Shown here: piece after piece, positions 52,841-63,435 of the stretch
How positions within the stretch are numbered: the first letter of the stretch is position 1
Layout of the letters: each line of letters begins with the position of its first letter
Assembly (NCBI GenBank): GCA_037447655.1
Contig: JBBHKE010003537.1
Location: 1-64,000, forward strand
DNA: 64,000 nt
Reading direction: 5' to 3'
Source: Zygnema cylindricum
Taxonomy: Eukaryota; Streptophyta; Zygnematophyceae; Zygnematales; Zygnemataceae
Position numbers and translations under genes: made by a program
Notes under the pieces: generated by a model
What the model was told of the DNA's origin: nothing
What the model saw: only the letters and a program-made list of their open reading frames with translations
The model's database searches: none

Positions 52841-54465
52841 ATTGTTTAACTCGGTCTGTAACCCCACATACCATTGGTGGTTCAAACTAGTACCTTCCGT
52901 TTCATGAGTTCCTTTAGTGTGTCCTCGTCGCGGTAGGTGGCCTTTATCTTACTTAACCACTGTTCGTCCACTTGAATCATACTGGTAACTGCGCTGAGTT
53001 TCCGATCTTGCGCTGCGGTCGATGTTGCGGTGCTCTCTTTTGCAGCGCTTACGTTTACAAGGTGCAATGCTTGCGGTTGTTGCTTCGCTGCTGGCGCAAG
53101 GATTGCGGGTCTTTGTGACAGCGCATCCGCTGGGTTCGTCTTGCCCGGTTTATACTCAATGACCAGTTCCGATCCGAATGTCTGGAGAAACGTCACCCAT
53201 CACACTTGCTTCTTGGACAACTTCGGTTGTGTTTGTAAGTATTGGAGGGCGTGGTGATCTGTGATAACCGTGATCCGTTTCCCTTGAACGTAACACTTCC
53301 AAACCTCTAGTGTATTAATGATAGCGATTGTCTCTTTCTCACAGGTGGCCCAATTAAGCTCCGCCACCTTTAGTTTTCGACTATCGTAGGCAATGGGTTG
53401 AAGACCTTTTCCTTGATCTTGCATAAGGATCGCTCCAATAGCTGTATCGCTGGTGTCGGTGATTATCGTTCAAAGTAAGTTTGGGTCGGGAACAGCTAAC
53501 ACAGGGGCGGTAACCAACCGCTTCTTTAGTGTGTGAAAGGCTGCCCCCTGCGCTGACTTCCATTCATAGGGCGCTTCATTCTTGAGTAATTATGTGAGCG
53601 GTGCAGCGATTTTTGCGAAACCCTCGACAAAATGTCAATAGTAAGAGCATAATCCTAAGAAGCTCCATAACTCTGTTATATTCGCTGGCTGCGGCTACTC
53701 TTTTATTGCCCTTGTTTTGTTCAAATCCATTGCGATTCCATCTCGACTCACCACATGGGCCAAAAAATCAATTTTCTCTTTTCACATCTACATCTCTTTG
53801 CGAACAACTTATTTTTCCCAAGGATTTGTAGGACCGTGCGTAGATGCTTTATATGATCATCTAGCGTTTGGCTATACACCAAGATGTCGTCGAGAAAGAC
53901 GATTACAAACGCGTCCAAATATTGCTGAAAGATGGAATTCATTAAATGCATAAAAGTTGTGGGTGCGTTAGTTAACCCGAACGGCATTACCCAAAACTGG
54001 AAATGACCATACCGAGTTCTAAACGCAGTTTTTTCCAAATCTCCCTCTGCAATTCTAATCTGGTGCTAGCCGCTCCGTAAGTCTATCTTCGAAAAATATT
54101 TAGCACCTCGAAGTCGATCCAATAACTCGTCTATCCTCGGTAAAGGGTACGCATTCTTCACCGTTAATTTATATAGCGCTCGGTAGTCTATACAATAACG
54201 AACACCTCTATCTTTCTTGTTTACGAAAAGAACAGGGGCTCCATAAGATGACTTGCTCGGTTCGATTGCTCCGACTTCCACCAACTCCGCGAGTTGCTTT
54301 ATGAGTTCGTCCAACTCGGTGTAACTCATCTTGTACATCCGATTAGCCGGGGGTACCGCTCCGGGAACAAGCTCTATCTTATGGTCTACTTCGCGCTTCG
54401 GAGGTAATCCTTCGGGGAGCCTTGGGGGAAATACATCTGCGTACTCCTCGAGAAGTTTTGTCACG
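52841..54465 (-). pseudogene. pol: G1 reverse transcriptase and RNase H
   Basis: [54 protein letters not shown] (54464-54066), then [20 protein letters not shown] and [14 protein letters not shown] with FLDD at 53883-53906. RNase H: TSDTAIGAILMQDQGKGLQPIAYDSRKL and the CEKETIAII block (53480-53200), then the connection ELVIEYKPGKTNPADALSQRP. Stops and frameshifts separate the blocks. Confidence 0.92.
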
Positions 54466-55122
54466 ACTTCCGGGCCTCTTCGGAAGTCCTTCCAATGTCG
54501 TCACTTTCTTTTGAGTCGAATTCGGAGTCCTACTTCTTCCATTCCTCTGGAAACTCCTTCTTCGCCTCCTCCATTCGCTAGACGACCGCCATAAGAATCG
54601 TTTCCCTTTTCTTGAGTGCCTTCTTAAGCTGTAAGGCCAAAAGTAGGCGCCCCTCTTCCTCTCCCTTACCAGCCGCTTCGCTTTTACCCCAAACTCTTCT
54701 TCATCTTTCTTCACTCTCATGGCGCCACTTCTCCAATCGATCATCGGGTTCCATTTTTGCAGCCATAGCTTACCCAAGATTACCTCATGGTCCCCAAGAG
54801 GTAATACATGAAGCGTGTCATACCATCGAAACTTTCCAATTCCGACGCGTAACCTTGGAGTACGATGGGTAATTGACAAGGAACTTCCGTCGGCCAATTG
54901 TACCGACTGGTGATCTTTTAGCACTACGAGAGGAAGTTTCAACCTATTCACCGTGGCCTCATTTATGAAGTTCCACGATGCTCCGGAGTCCACCATGAAG
55001 TTAGTTGCGTTTCCTCCGATTTGACCCCGAAATATCAAAGGGTCTCCTCCTTCTCCGGCTAACCTCATGACATTAAGTTTTCCCTTTTTGGAACCTTTCC
55101 ATTTTGGACATTCTCGAGCCAT
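54466..55122 (-). pseudogene. pol: G1 protease region
   Basis: It runs from the zinc knuckle into NVMRLAGEGGDPLIFRGQIGG and FMVDSGASWNFINEATV, the aspartic protease motif with the active Asp near 54992, then VILGKLWLQKWNPMIDW. The frame continues to 54379 in a basic, less conserved stretch before RT. Confidence 0.9.
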
Positions 55123-56014
55123 ATGATCTTGGGAGCCGCACAGGAAGCATAGGCCATTTTGCCTCCTCCGCTGGAGCTCCTCGCAGATAAGTCATTGGTC
55201 TTGGTCTTGGTAGGTTTCTTCTTTCTCCGCAGGACGCTAACCACTTCCTTATCCTCCTCAATTGCGCCGAGCTCCATGGGGGTTGGACCATCGTCTCGCC
55301 GGTTCCCTCCGCTGCTGCTCGACTCGTATTGATAGGGTCTCCGAAGGTTAAAGTCGACTGAATCGGTCCGCTCCGCAAACTGGATGATTGCCAAGAGAGT
55401 AGGAGTCGTGCTTTCCTGAGCAAGCCACTGTTCCACATCCTCACGAATAGATGATTTAAGTCCCTTCACGTAGCGATCCACGGCTTCATCCTCCGTCATC
55501 GTAGGTATTTGAACTTTGCACTCCAAGAAACCGTTGCGTAAACTCCAAAAACCTAGGTTGGTTGCTTCAATACTGCGATCTTATCTCTTGCCGCCTTCAC
55601 CGTGTTAACAGGCTGCTAAGCGTCGCAGAGAAGTTGAACGAAAAGTGCCCATACGGTTAATTTCTCATCGTCCTCCACCAATGTCCTTCACCACGCTCCT
55701 GCTGCCCCTTTCAGAAGACCACCCGCGTAGTGAACCTTCTCAGGGTGTGATAGGCTAGGAAAATTCTCGAGATAGTTCGCAACGGAGAATAGCCATGTGT
55801 CAAGGTTCTTGTGTCTTGCAGGGTTAAACTCGTCAAGAAGTCTTAATTTCAGTCTCCTCAAGTCTCTCTCCATGCCTCCATGAGGTCGCTCTCTAAGACG
55901 CAATTCCAAAGCTGCGACGGTGTTGCTCAGCTGCGCGTTCTGTAATCTAACACTTTCCAGTTCCCTGAGAACTTGCGCTAACATTTCTCTAGTGGATACG
56001 CCGTGTTCATCCAT
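55107..56014 (-). pseudogene. gag: G1 gag
   Basis: ATG at 56014-56012, only about 35 nt after the 5' LTR. An N-terminal coiled coil (LAQVLRELESVRLQNAQLSN), then the capsid-like segment LDEFNPARHKNLDTWLFSVANYLENF. A stop at 55688 and frameshifts follow. Gag resumes at DEAVDRYVKGLKSSIREDVEQWL. The zinc knuckle CFLCGSQDHMAREC is at 55149-55107. Confidence 0.9.
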
Positions 56015-56035
56015 GCTGTCGAGTCACGAGAACTA

Positions 56036-56047
56036 GCTCCGATACCA
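56036..56047 (-). promoter_or_regulatory. Primer binding site of G1 (tRNA 3'-end type)
   Basis: On the minus strand TGGTATCGGAGC lies one base after the LTR CA. It matches the usual plant initiator tRNA-Met site (TGGTATCAGAGC) except for one base. This is the conventional 3'-end priming mode, unlike the copia elements here. Confidence 0.8.
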
Positions 56048-56048
56048 G

Positions 56049-56533
56049 TGAAAAAGGGCAGTAATGCACTCAACACGCCACAATGTACAGCGGAAAACAC
56101 CACGGATCTTCGCGTAGCAACAGTAGGATCACACAGCGCTGACACACAAGGTTGCGCTTTATTACTTGGAAGAGAATACAAGGTTGCGTTCACCGAGAAG
56201 ATCTAATGGAAGAGTGTCCCATATTCACTAGGCCTACTTGACTATTTAAACTAGCTAGCTGCTAGTCAACCTAGAACTGTACAACTGTACACGTGGACCT
56301 TCACGGTCAACCCAGACCTATCCAAACATTCTTCTAGAACTATACCGCTCAATCTACATTATGCGGCGTTGCTATGCTCCGCTACTATGTCGCTGCGTTA
56401 CTAAGTTGCTACACTGCTAAATTGCTATGCTGCTGCGCTGCGCGGGTCTAGGATCGAAACTGCGCTGCTCTAAAACCGCAACCATAAACCTAGCCCTAGC
56501 CACTAAGTACTCAAATCCTGTAACCCTTTTAGA
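56049..56533 (-). repeat. Gypsy G1 5' LTR
   Basis: 485 bp. On the minus strand it starts TCTAAAAGGGTTACAGG (TG mutated to TC) and ends CCCTTTTTCA. The degenerate GCTGCG-type repeats lie at about 56362-56450. Confidence 0.94.
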
Positions 56534-56967
56534 GTAAACTGTTGAAGTCCCTACATGGTTTGAAACAGGCTTCAAGATAATGGAACATAAAATTCCATGA
56601 GTTTTTAACCAATCTTGGATTTACCAAGATCAGTTTAGATCAGTGAGTCTATGTAATGCAAGGTGATGATGGAGTGATTTATGTGGCACTAGATGTAGAT
56701 GATTTGCTACTGATTAATAAATCCATCAATGAGATTAATAAAAAAAAATCAGCTATGAATTCCCAGTTTAAAATTAAAGACTTGGGTTAGGCTAAGTATA
56801 TTCTAGGAATTCAAGTAGAAAGAGACACGAAACATAAATTTATTTATTTAACTCAAAAAGAAGCAATCAAGAACATGTTAGAAAAGTTTTGCATGTTAGA
56901 AGCAAAGGGGAGTGCCACTCCTATGGAGTTCATGCAAAAATTAGAGGGCACGGAAAAGAATGGAGGT
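56534..56967 (+). pseudogene. pol: C1 pol, RT middle part
   Basis: It continues C1 after G1: LLKSLHGLKQASR, a stop, then WNIKFHEFLTNLGF, ALDVDDLLLINKS (YVDD is DVDD), AKYILGIQVERD, LTQKEAIKNMLEKF and ATPMEFMQKLEG. It is cut at 56968 by a solo LTR; the GAGGT duplication is included. Confidence 0.9.
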
Positions 56968-58193
56968 TATTGAAATTTATGTATTTTTTGGGTCTGTATT
57001 GGAAAAATAAATAGAGTAAGTCAGCAAAGGCAAATTGCTTCTCGCTCAACTCTCTCCGTTCCCCATACTTGTTGCTGTCACTTAAGACCAGAGAGAGAGC
57101 TAAAGCCATGGCTGTCTCAAGAAGATAGGCTAATTCGTAGTTTGTACCAAAATGATTAGGCCGGATCCTGGTACCTACATCCTATAATAGACGTTAGCTT
57201 TAGCCTTTACCTTAGAGTCAAAGATGGCATATGTAGGGTACAATAGGTATTTATAAACATACAAGAAGAGAGTTCTAACTAACTAAACAAATAACCAAAA
57301 ACTGCCCTACACCAGATTTGGACCGGGGTCTTTGGTTATTTTTGTAGAGGTATGCCTTATCCAACAAGGCGTTAACAAAAAGATACACGTCACGGGTTTC
57401 ATAAATATATAAACATTAACGCAACAGCTAATTAACAGCAGACTAACCAAAAGGAGCAATTCCTGCATGTACGCGAATCTGAACCGTGTAAAATATGTTT
57501 TGATCGGACGGCCGCCATTATAGCCACCACGCGAAGTGAGCTTTTGGCGGCATACGGAGATAGCGTCACGCGGTGCCACGTGGCGCTACATTATTTGATA
57601 CCGGAGAAGATGGGAAGAGGAACCATGGCTTCCGATTTGATAGGTGTCACCTTATAGACCTTGTCGTACAATGGTCGTACAACAAGTACATCGCCCATTT
57701 TACCTTCTTGTACTATATAGTGTTCCTATTGGACTAGGGTTTAGTAGTAGGTAGTCGTGAGTAGGCAGACCAAGACTTAGTGATATTTCGGTACCTCTCT
57801 CTAAGAGAGCTTGTAACTATAAAGGTCATCTTTGACCAGCCATAACTTACTGCTCAGGTGAGCAAATTCAGTGATTCTTTTTGCTGCGGACTCAGGGGAG
57901 TCTAGGCTACACAGGGGTGTAGTCGGTCAGAGGTTTTTGCGTGTCAGGGTGGCACTTATTCAATGGGAAAGTCTTAGTGGGGAATAGTGTCCAAAACACA
58001 TATTCAAGCTTTGCATTCTATGGTGGAACTGAGCAAACACAAGGTCTTATCTTCACAGGGGTGAATTTGTATTGGGGTTTTGATTATCAAGGGATCATTC
58101 ATTTGGGTTTATATCAACTAGGAGTCGGCACTATCTAGATTAGCTTCTTTTGGATCTTCGAATTCTGTGGGCAGTGGAGCCCATAGAATTTCA
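56968..58193 (+). repeat. Solo S-type LTR inserted in C1 pol
   Basis: 1,226 bp, starting TATTGAAATTTATG (TG mutated to TA) and ending AGAATTTCA, flanked by GAGGT (56963-56967 and 58194-58198). It carries two antisense tRNA-like segments (about 57150-57230 and 57290-57370), CCACGTGGC at 57576-57584, and the TATAAAGGTCATCTTTGACC promoter-proximal block near 57818. Confidence 0.92.
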
Positions 58194-58274
58194 GAGGTAT
58201 TTTGGTTGATGATTTCTTAGATTCGAGGAGGCAGATTCTATGGCCTCCATTCCTTACAAATAGATTGTGGGAAG
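58194..58274 (+). pseudogene. pol: C1 pol, short segment before RNase H
   Basis: Beginning with the right GAGGT, it reads into DSMASIPYK, a stop, then IVGSV, matching D1 DFMASKPYRQVVGSL. D1 cuts in at 58275. The remainder of C1 must lie beyond the window. Confidence 0.8.
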
Positions 58275-59237
58275 TGTTGTTCTATGACTATTGGTACAGG
58301 AGCTGCAGCACTAGTGGTAGAAGTAGACATAACTTAAAAAGAAGCTGACCAAGAAACCAATCAAACACTGATGTTTCACTCACTATAAAACCTGATCCAC
58401 TTGTAAAATTTACACCAAATTAAGCACAGAATATCACTATTAAACACACTATCAATTCTCAAAATTACGAGCACAATTGAACCAGTAAACCATAAGATAT
58501 GACATCTGCAAGTTTCACAAAAACTGCATTCAGATTTGCATTATCTCAAAATTGGTTAACAAAATATTTCTAAGTCCTAAACTTTTATACACTGAGTGTC
58601 TATCTACTGATCCTTTTGACCAAACAGATTGTAGTATCGGAATAGTCGTACTGTACTATAGTACGACAGAGTACCTAATGTACTTCCAAAAAATCATGTT
58701 TGCCACTAACCTAAATCAAGCAGTATCACACTAAATTTAAATTCACTAAACTCCAGAAAACATTTGTTCAGGTTTTCTTCATTTGGCGCCGTATACACAA
58801 TGTTCGTGCTTAGTTAGCAGTAGTCAAATAAGTCCAACCGGCTGTGGTTAATCTTGTACGAATATTTGGAGTGCTTACGGAGTATTTCGTCACCTATGTC
58901 CACACTCAAATCGTAACCGTTAGTTCAGTTCAAATCGACGTCATGTATTTATTCTTCACACTTGTTTTCCCAGATGTCCGGTATTCCTTTTCGTCCGTCC
59001 GATGCGCCGGTTTGACTTTGTTCGATGTGTTACATGTGTCAAGATTCATTCCACCTTTTCTGTATTGTCCCTCATACTGACGCGTGTCTATCAGACCGTA
59101 CACTACACTCCAAAGTTACTCATCCACTGTCACACTATACAAGGTAAGTATTACAACTTCAAAGACCCAAAAATATTCTAAGTTATAAACCTCCCCTCAC
59201 AACCCTATCTACTGAGGATAAAGATTTGAAACTAACA
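58275..59237 (-). repeat. Copia D1 3' LTR
   Basis: 963 bp. On the minus strand it starts TGTTAGTTTCAAATC after CTTTAGGGGAG (polypurine tract 59238-59248). The plus-strand left end is TGTTGTTCTATGAC. Confidence 0.93.
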
Positions 59238-59477
59238 CTCCCCTAAAGGTTTAGACTCAGCTATTCACTTAAACGAATAGCTTGTCTACATAAATGTAAT
59301 TTAGGTGCAGGCAGAACTTTAGTAAGCATGTCTGCAACCATGTTTTCATCAGGCAACTAACACAATTTTATGACTTTAGCAAGCACCTTCTCTTTGACAA
59401 AATGATGTCTGACATCCATGTGCTTACTCTTGAAGTGGTGGCTAAGATTGGAGGCAATTGCAATTGCTTCCTGGTTG

Positions 59478-60780
59478 TCACACCAAATCACCTGAGGACC
59501 AGTTTGCATCTATCCCAATTCTTGTAAAAGGGCCTTCACCCATAGGAGTTCCTTGAGGGCAGAGCATGGTGCCATATATTCTGATTCCATTGTTGACTGA
59601 GCTGTGATTTTTTTGAAGTTTGCTGCTCCAATAGCAAGTTCCATTTCCAATCTGCAAAACAAAACTTGTAGTAGATTTCGTGTTAGGCATGTCACCATAG
59701 CTAACATCGCTCCAAGTTTGCAGTTTTACTTCTTCTCCCCCAAGGACAAGCTTGAGATTTCGGGTTCCTACCAGGTATCTCATAACTCTCTTTGCAACCT
59801 CCAAGTTTGCCTTTCTCGGATTCTGCAGACTTCTACTTAAAGAGCCAACAGCAGCTGCAATATCAGGCCTCGTGCAATTTATAAAATAGACGAGGCTACC
59901 GACTACCTGCCTGTATGGTTTTGATGCCATAAAGTCCTCCTCCCCTAACTTTAGGCTCTCGCTGACTAGAATTCTTAAATGAGAGTCACTTCTGTCAAAA
60001 TTTTGTCGGAATTCCATAGGAGTTACACACCTTTTTACTTCCTTCATTTGAAATTTTTCAAGCATGGAACCTATGGCTTCCTTTTGAGTTAACATTATTT
60101 GTCTCTTATTTCTATCTCTCTCTACTTCTATCCATAATATATATTTGGCTTCACCAAGATCCTTCATCTCAAATATAGAGTTTAAGGCTCCCTTAATGCG
60201 ATTTATTTCATCCATAGATTTGCTGATAAGCAGCAGATCATCTACATATACAGCAATATAGAGTATCCCATCATTTCCTTGTAGAACATACACAGAATGA
60301 TCTGAACTTAATCTTTTAAAGCCTAGTCTAGTAAGGAACTCATCCAATTTCAAGTTCCATTGTCTAGAGGCTTGTTTCAGCCAATTCAAAGATTTCAGCA
60401 GTTTACAGACTAGTGTTTCCTTTCCTGTCTCTTCATACATTTGTGGTTGCTTCATATAGATAGTTTCTTCAAGCTTTCTATGAAGAAAAGTTGTTTTAAC
60501 ATCCATTTGATGAACTTCCATATTTTCTATTGCAGCTAGACTTAACAAAATTCTGACAGTTGGAAACCTTCCCACCGGAGAGAAGGTTTCCTCAAAATCA
60601 ATTCCCTCCTTTTGATTGTAACCCTTTGCCACAAGTATGGATTTGTATCTCTCGATTGTTCCATCCAAATTAAACTTAACTTTGAACACCCATTTGCTGC
60701 CAATAGCTTTCCGGTCCGGAGGAAGATCAACTAACTCCCACGTTTGAGCCTCCATTATCGATTTCATCTCCTCATTTGCT
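59478..60780 (-). pseudogene. pol: D1 reverse transcriptase and RNase H
   Basis: A 429-codon open frame from 60767: MEAQTWELVDLPPDRKAIG, VAKGYNQKEGIDFEETFSP, VHQMDVKTTFLHRKLEE, LYIAVYVDDLLLISKS (YVDD intact), AKYILWIEVERD and NCTRPDIAAAVGSLSRSLQN, to TWSDVSYGD of RNase H. After SSKLQK the frame shifts by one base. The other frame carries ITAQSTMESEYMAPCSALKELLWVKALLQELG to a stop at 59510. This is the longest uninterrupted pol frame outside A1. Confidence 0.94.
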
Positions 60781-62100
60781 GCCTCAATCTAGTGAGTTCT
60801 TTTAGTTGATGAGAAGGCCTCACTGATGGTCAGAGGTTCTATTGAAGTTGAAGAAAATACAAAGTGTGAACCTGATTGCAAACGGCTGCTAGATCTCCTA
60901 CCCCCGGGAAATTCTGAGGCGGAGATCGATGGTTGTCGTGTGTTCCTTGTCTGTCTTGTAATCTCCCGTGGCTGCTCTTAGAGCCTCCCAGCCTGCTCAT
61001 GCTGATGCTGTATATGATCTTGCTGATTAGAAGAAACTTGCTCTGGAATAGATTGCTGAACCACTGGAAAGTAAATTGTTTTGAAAGTATCAAAAATGAC
61101 ATATTCCTTAGATTTCATGTCAGCCTGTTTGTTAGTCATTGTAAATAAATCTGCTGAATCTCCTTCATCTTTTACGATAACATATCTGGACACCACAATC
61201 TTGTCCTTTTCTAGAATATATACCCTATACCCTTTTTAGTAATCATCACAACCATGAGGATTCGCGGTAACCCTTTCGGCTCCATTTTCCACGTAGACTG
61301 AGAAGTATGTAGGATAAAGCATTTACTCCCAAACACTTTAAAATGACCGACCTGGGGTTTTCTACCTGTCCATAGTTCAAAAGGTGTTGTGCTAACGGAT
61401 CTAGACCCAAGTCTATTTTTTATTTACACTGCACAATTTAGGGCCTCAACCGAGAATTTCATAACTTTACTTTTATCAGCAAGCATAGTTCTAGCACACT
61501 CTGTAACTGTTCTATATAACCTCTCTGAAACACCATTTTGTTGAGGTGTGTAAGGAGCAGTCAGCTGACGACTGATGCCTTCATCGAAAAGAAACTTCTT
61601 AAATTCATTTGACATATACTCGCCTCCATTATCCGATCTTAGTTCCAAAATTGAAGTACCATATAGCTTTTCCGCCCAAGCTTTGTAGTGTTTAAAGTGT
61701 GAAAAAACCTCACTTTTCTCTTTCATGAAATACACTATAGAATATTTGGAAAAATCATCAGTAAAAGTCACCATGAAGCGGACCCCCCCAGCAAATGGTA
61801 CCTGAGCGGGCCCAACACATCAGAATAAACGAGTTGTAAGACCCTGTTGATTTGTGCTCCGATTCTTTTGAAAAGTCATCTTGTGAATCTTCCCTAAAGA
61901 GTAGCCATCACATGTTTTAACTGGGTGATCTGTTAAAGTAACACCCTCTATTTTGCCAGATTTCACCATTTTGTGCAAACTGTCATAATTAACATGACCT
62001 AGCGTTTTATGCCATAATTCATTCTCACACATTACACTCGAGTAGAGAACGTCATTTTTATTAGAATCCGCCATATCCATGCGATACATTTTGCTTTATC
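60781..62100 (-). pseudogene. pol: D1 integrase and linker to RT
   Basis: Pre-integrase zinc region from 62089: ELWHKTLGHVNYDSL...CDGYSLGK, where the last zinc Cys is Tyr. Core 61774-61424: MVTFTDDFSKYSIVYF, RSDNGGEYMSNEF and TPQQNGVSERLYRT, so all three acids are present. A stop precedes the C-terminal part (LGSRSVSTTPFELW-like), and the linker to RT (60780-61200) is rich in Ser/Pro/Gln. Confidence 0.9.
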
Positions 62101-62560
62101 TCTAGTTCCTGTAACTGCTACTTTTCCCAACTTGCTTACAACCTGTCTACCCCCCTTAAGGGTCACTTCAAAACCTTTGCTTTCAACTAGAGACGTAGGA
62201 AACAATTTTTTTTTGAATTCCGGAACATACAATACGTTGTGTAAGGTTCTTTCAACCGACTTGCCTCCTATATCTACTAGCAATGAAACATCACCCTGAG
62301 CAGAAGTTTGGACACTCATGCCACAAGCATAGTATATATTCTTTGCAGGTGTAGTCTTTAGAGTAGTAAAAAGGCCCTTGTTCCAACACATGTGAGCCGA
62401 TGCTCCTGTATCCATGATCCACCCGGCGTCCTTTGATCCTTCCATCGCTGCCACCATTGCAAATAACTCCGATGTATCCTGCTCATCGAAATCAGAGGAC
62501 TCAACTTCCTGAGTTACGAAAGAACACAAGAATGAGTTCTTTTGTAAACGAATACCAAAA
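62101..62560 (-). pseudogene. pol: D1 protease
   Basis: On the minus strand from 62529: DAGWIMDTGASAHMCWNKGLF with the DTGA active site, then CGMSVQTSAQGDVSLLVDIGGKSVER and LYVPEFKKKLFPTSLVESKGFEV. It is open and well preserved. The frame runs past 62100 into the integrase linker. Confidence 0.92.
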
Positions 62561-63435
62561 AAGCCCTGATTAAACTATTTTTGCTGCCACACTGGCCTAT
62601 ATAAACCAGTTTCATTTACCTTCTTGAGCTTATGACAGTACCTAAATCCATGACCTTTCTCTGAACACTAAAAGCATGTAGTAAAAGACTGCCTATTTTG
62701 CCCTTGATTAAACTGATTAAACTGTCCTGGATTTTTAGGACCCTGATATCTGAGCTGATTAAACAAATTCTTTCACTGATAAAACTATCCTCTTCTGACA
62801 AAATATGTGTTAAAAGCCTCTATTTGCTTTTCTCCATTTAGCATTTTTTATGTAGACTCTTCATCCAAAATAATATTGATAGCTAACTGAAGTGTCCAGT
62901 TAGACTTATCATGCTTTTTCAATTCAGCAGATGCATCTTTGATACTACTAGGAAGACCTCAGATGATTAAAGCAGCCCGCACAGCCACCAAAACACGCAT
63001 GAGAATCAATAAGAGTTCAAAAGTTATCAGTGTATTCCACCATTGTTCCCTCGAGTATTTGTAATCGCAAATTTTTCTTGCCAACAAAAGCTCCTCTTGA
63101 ACATTCGCTTTCTCTTAAGACGATTTGAGTGAAGTCCAAATATCAATCGCCTTCTTCATTTTGAATCGAGACATCACCATGTTCTCCGAAAGGCAAAGCT
63201 TCAGAGCGTTCCAAACTAACCGATTTTTCTTTGCCCATGATGGATTAGCTTCCTCAAGAGATCCATCTATCACTTTCAGCAAACCTGCAGTTTCAAAATA
63301 TGACTCAACCATATCTGCCCAGTAAGCATACTTCAGCCCATTAAAAACAAGTATTCTAGGAGACACGCCCATAACCTGTTGTTCTATGACTACCGGTACA
63401 GGTGGAGCTGCAGCACTAGTGGTAGAAGTAGACAT
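62561..63435 (-). pseudogene. gag: D1 gag
   Basis: ATG at 63435-63433 lies inside the 5' LTR: MSTSTTSAAAPPVPVVIEQQ, then VMGVSPRILVFNGLKYAYWADMVES. The frame stops at 63115. The rest is scrambled by stops and indels, including a zinc-knuckle remnant near 62630-62680 (CSEKGHGFRYC preceded by a stop). The PBS region (63361-63376) reads GGTTATGGGCGTGTCT on the minus strand, retaining only the first ten bases of the consensus site. Confidence 0.87.

Larger units (their letters stand above)
49245..56533 (-). mobile_element. Gypsy chromovirus G1, full-length, decayed
   Basis: On the minus strand, 7,289 bp. The 5' LTR is 56049-56533, the 3' LTR is 49245-49732, and the target duplication is GTAAA (49240-49244 and 56534-56538). 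The flanking copia RT reads through the duplication (VCK then LLKSLHGLKQ). The order is gag, protease, RT, RNase H, integrase, chromodomain, then an extra ORF. All domains are recognisable, with several frameshifts. Confidence 0.96.

Noticed and set aside
57290-57370. Possible tRNA gene on the minus strand (D-arm and T-arm-like sequence)
   Set aside because: The acceptor stem does not pair, the anticodon arm does not fold, and the segment recurs in LTRs. It is kept only as a tRNA-like LTR feature.
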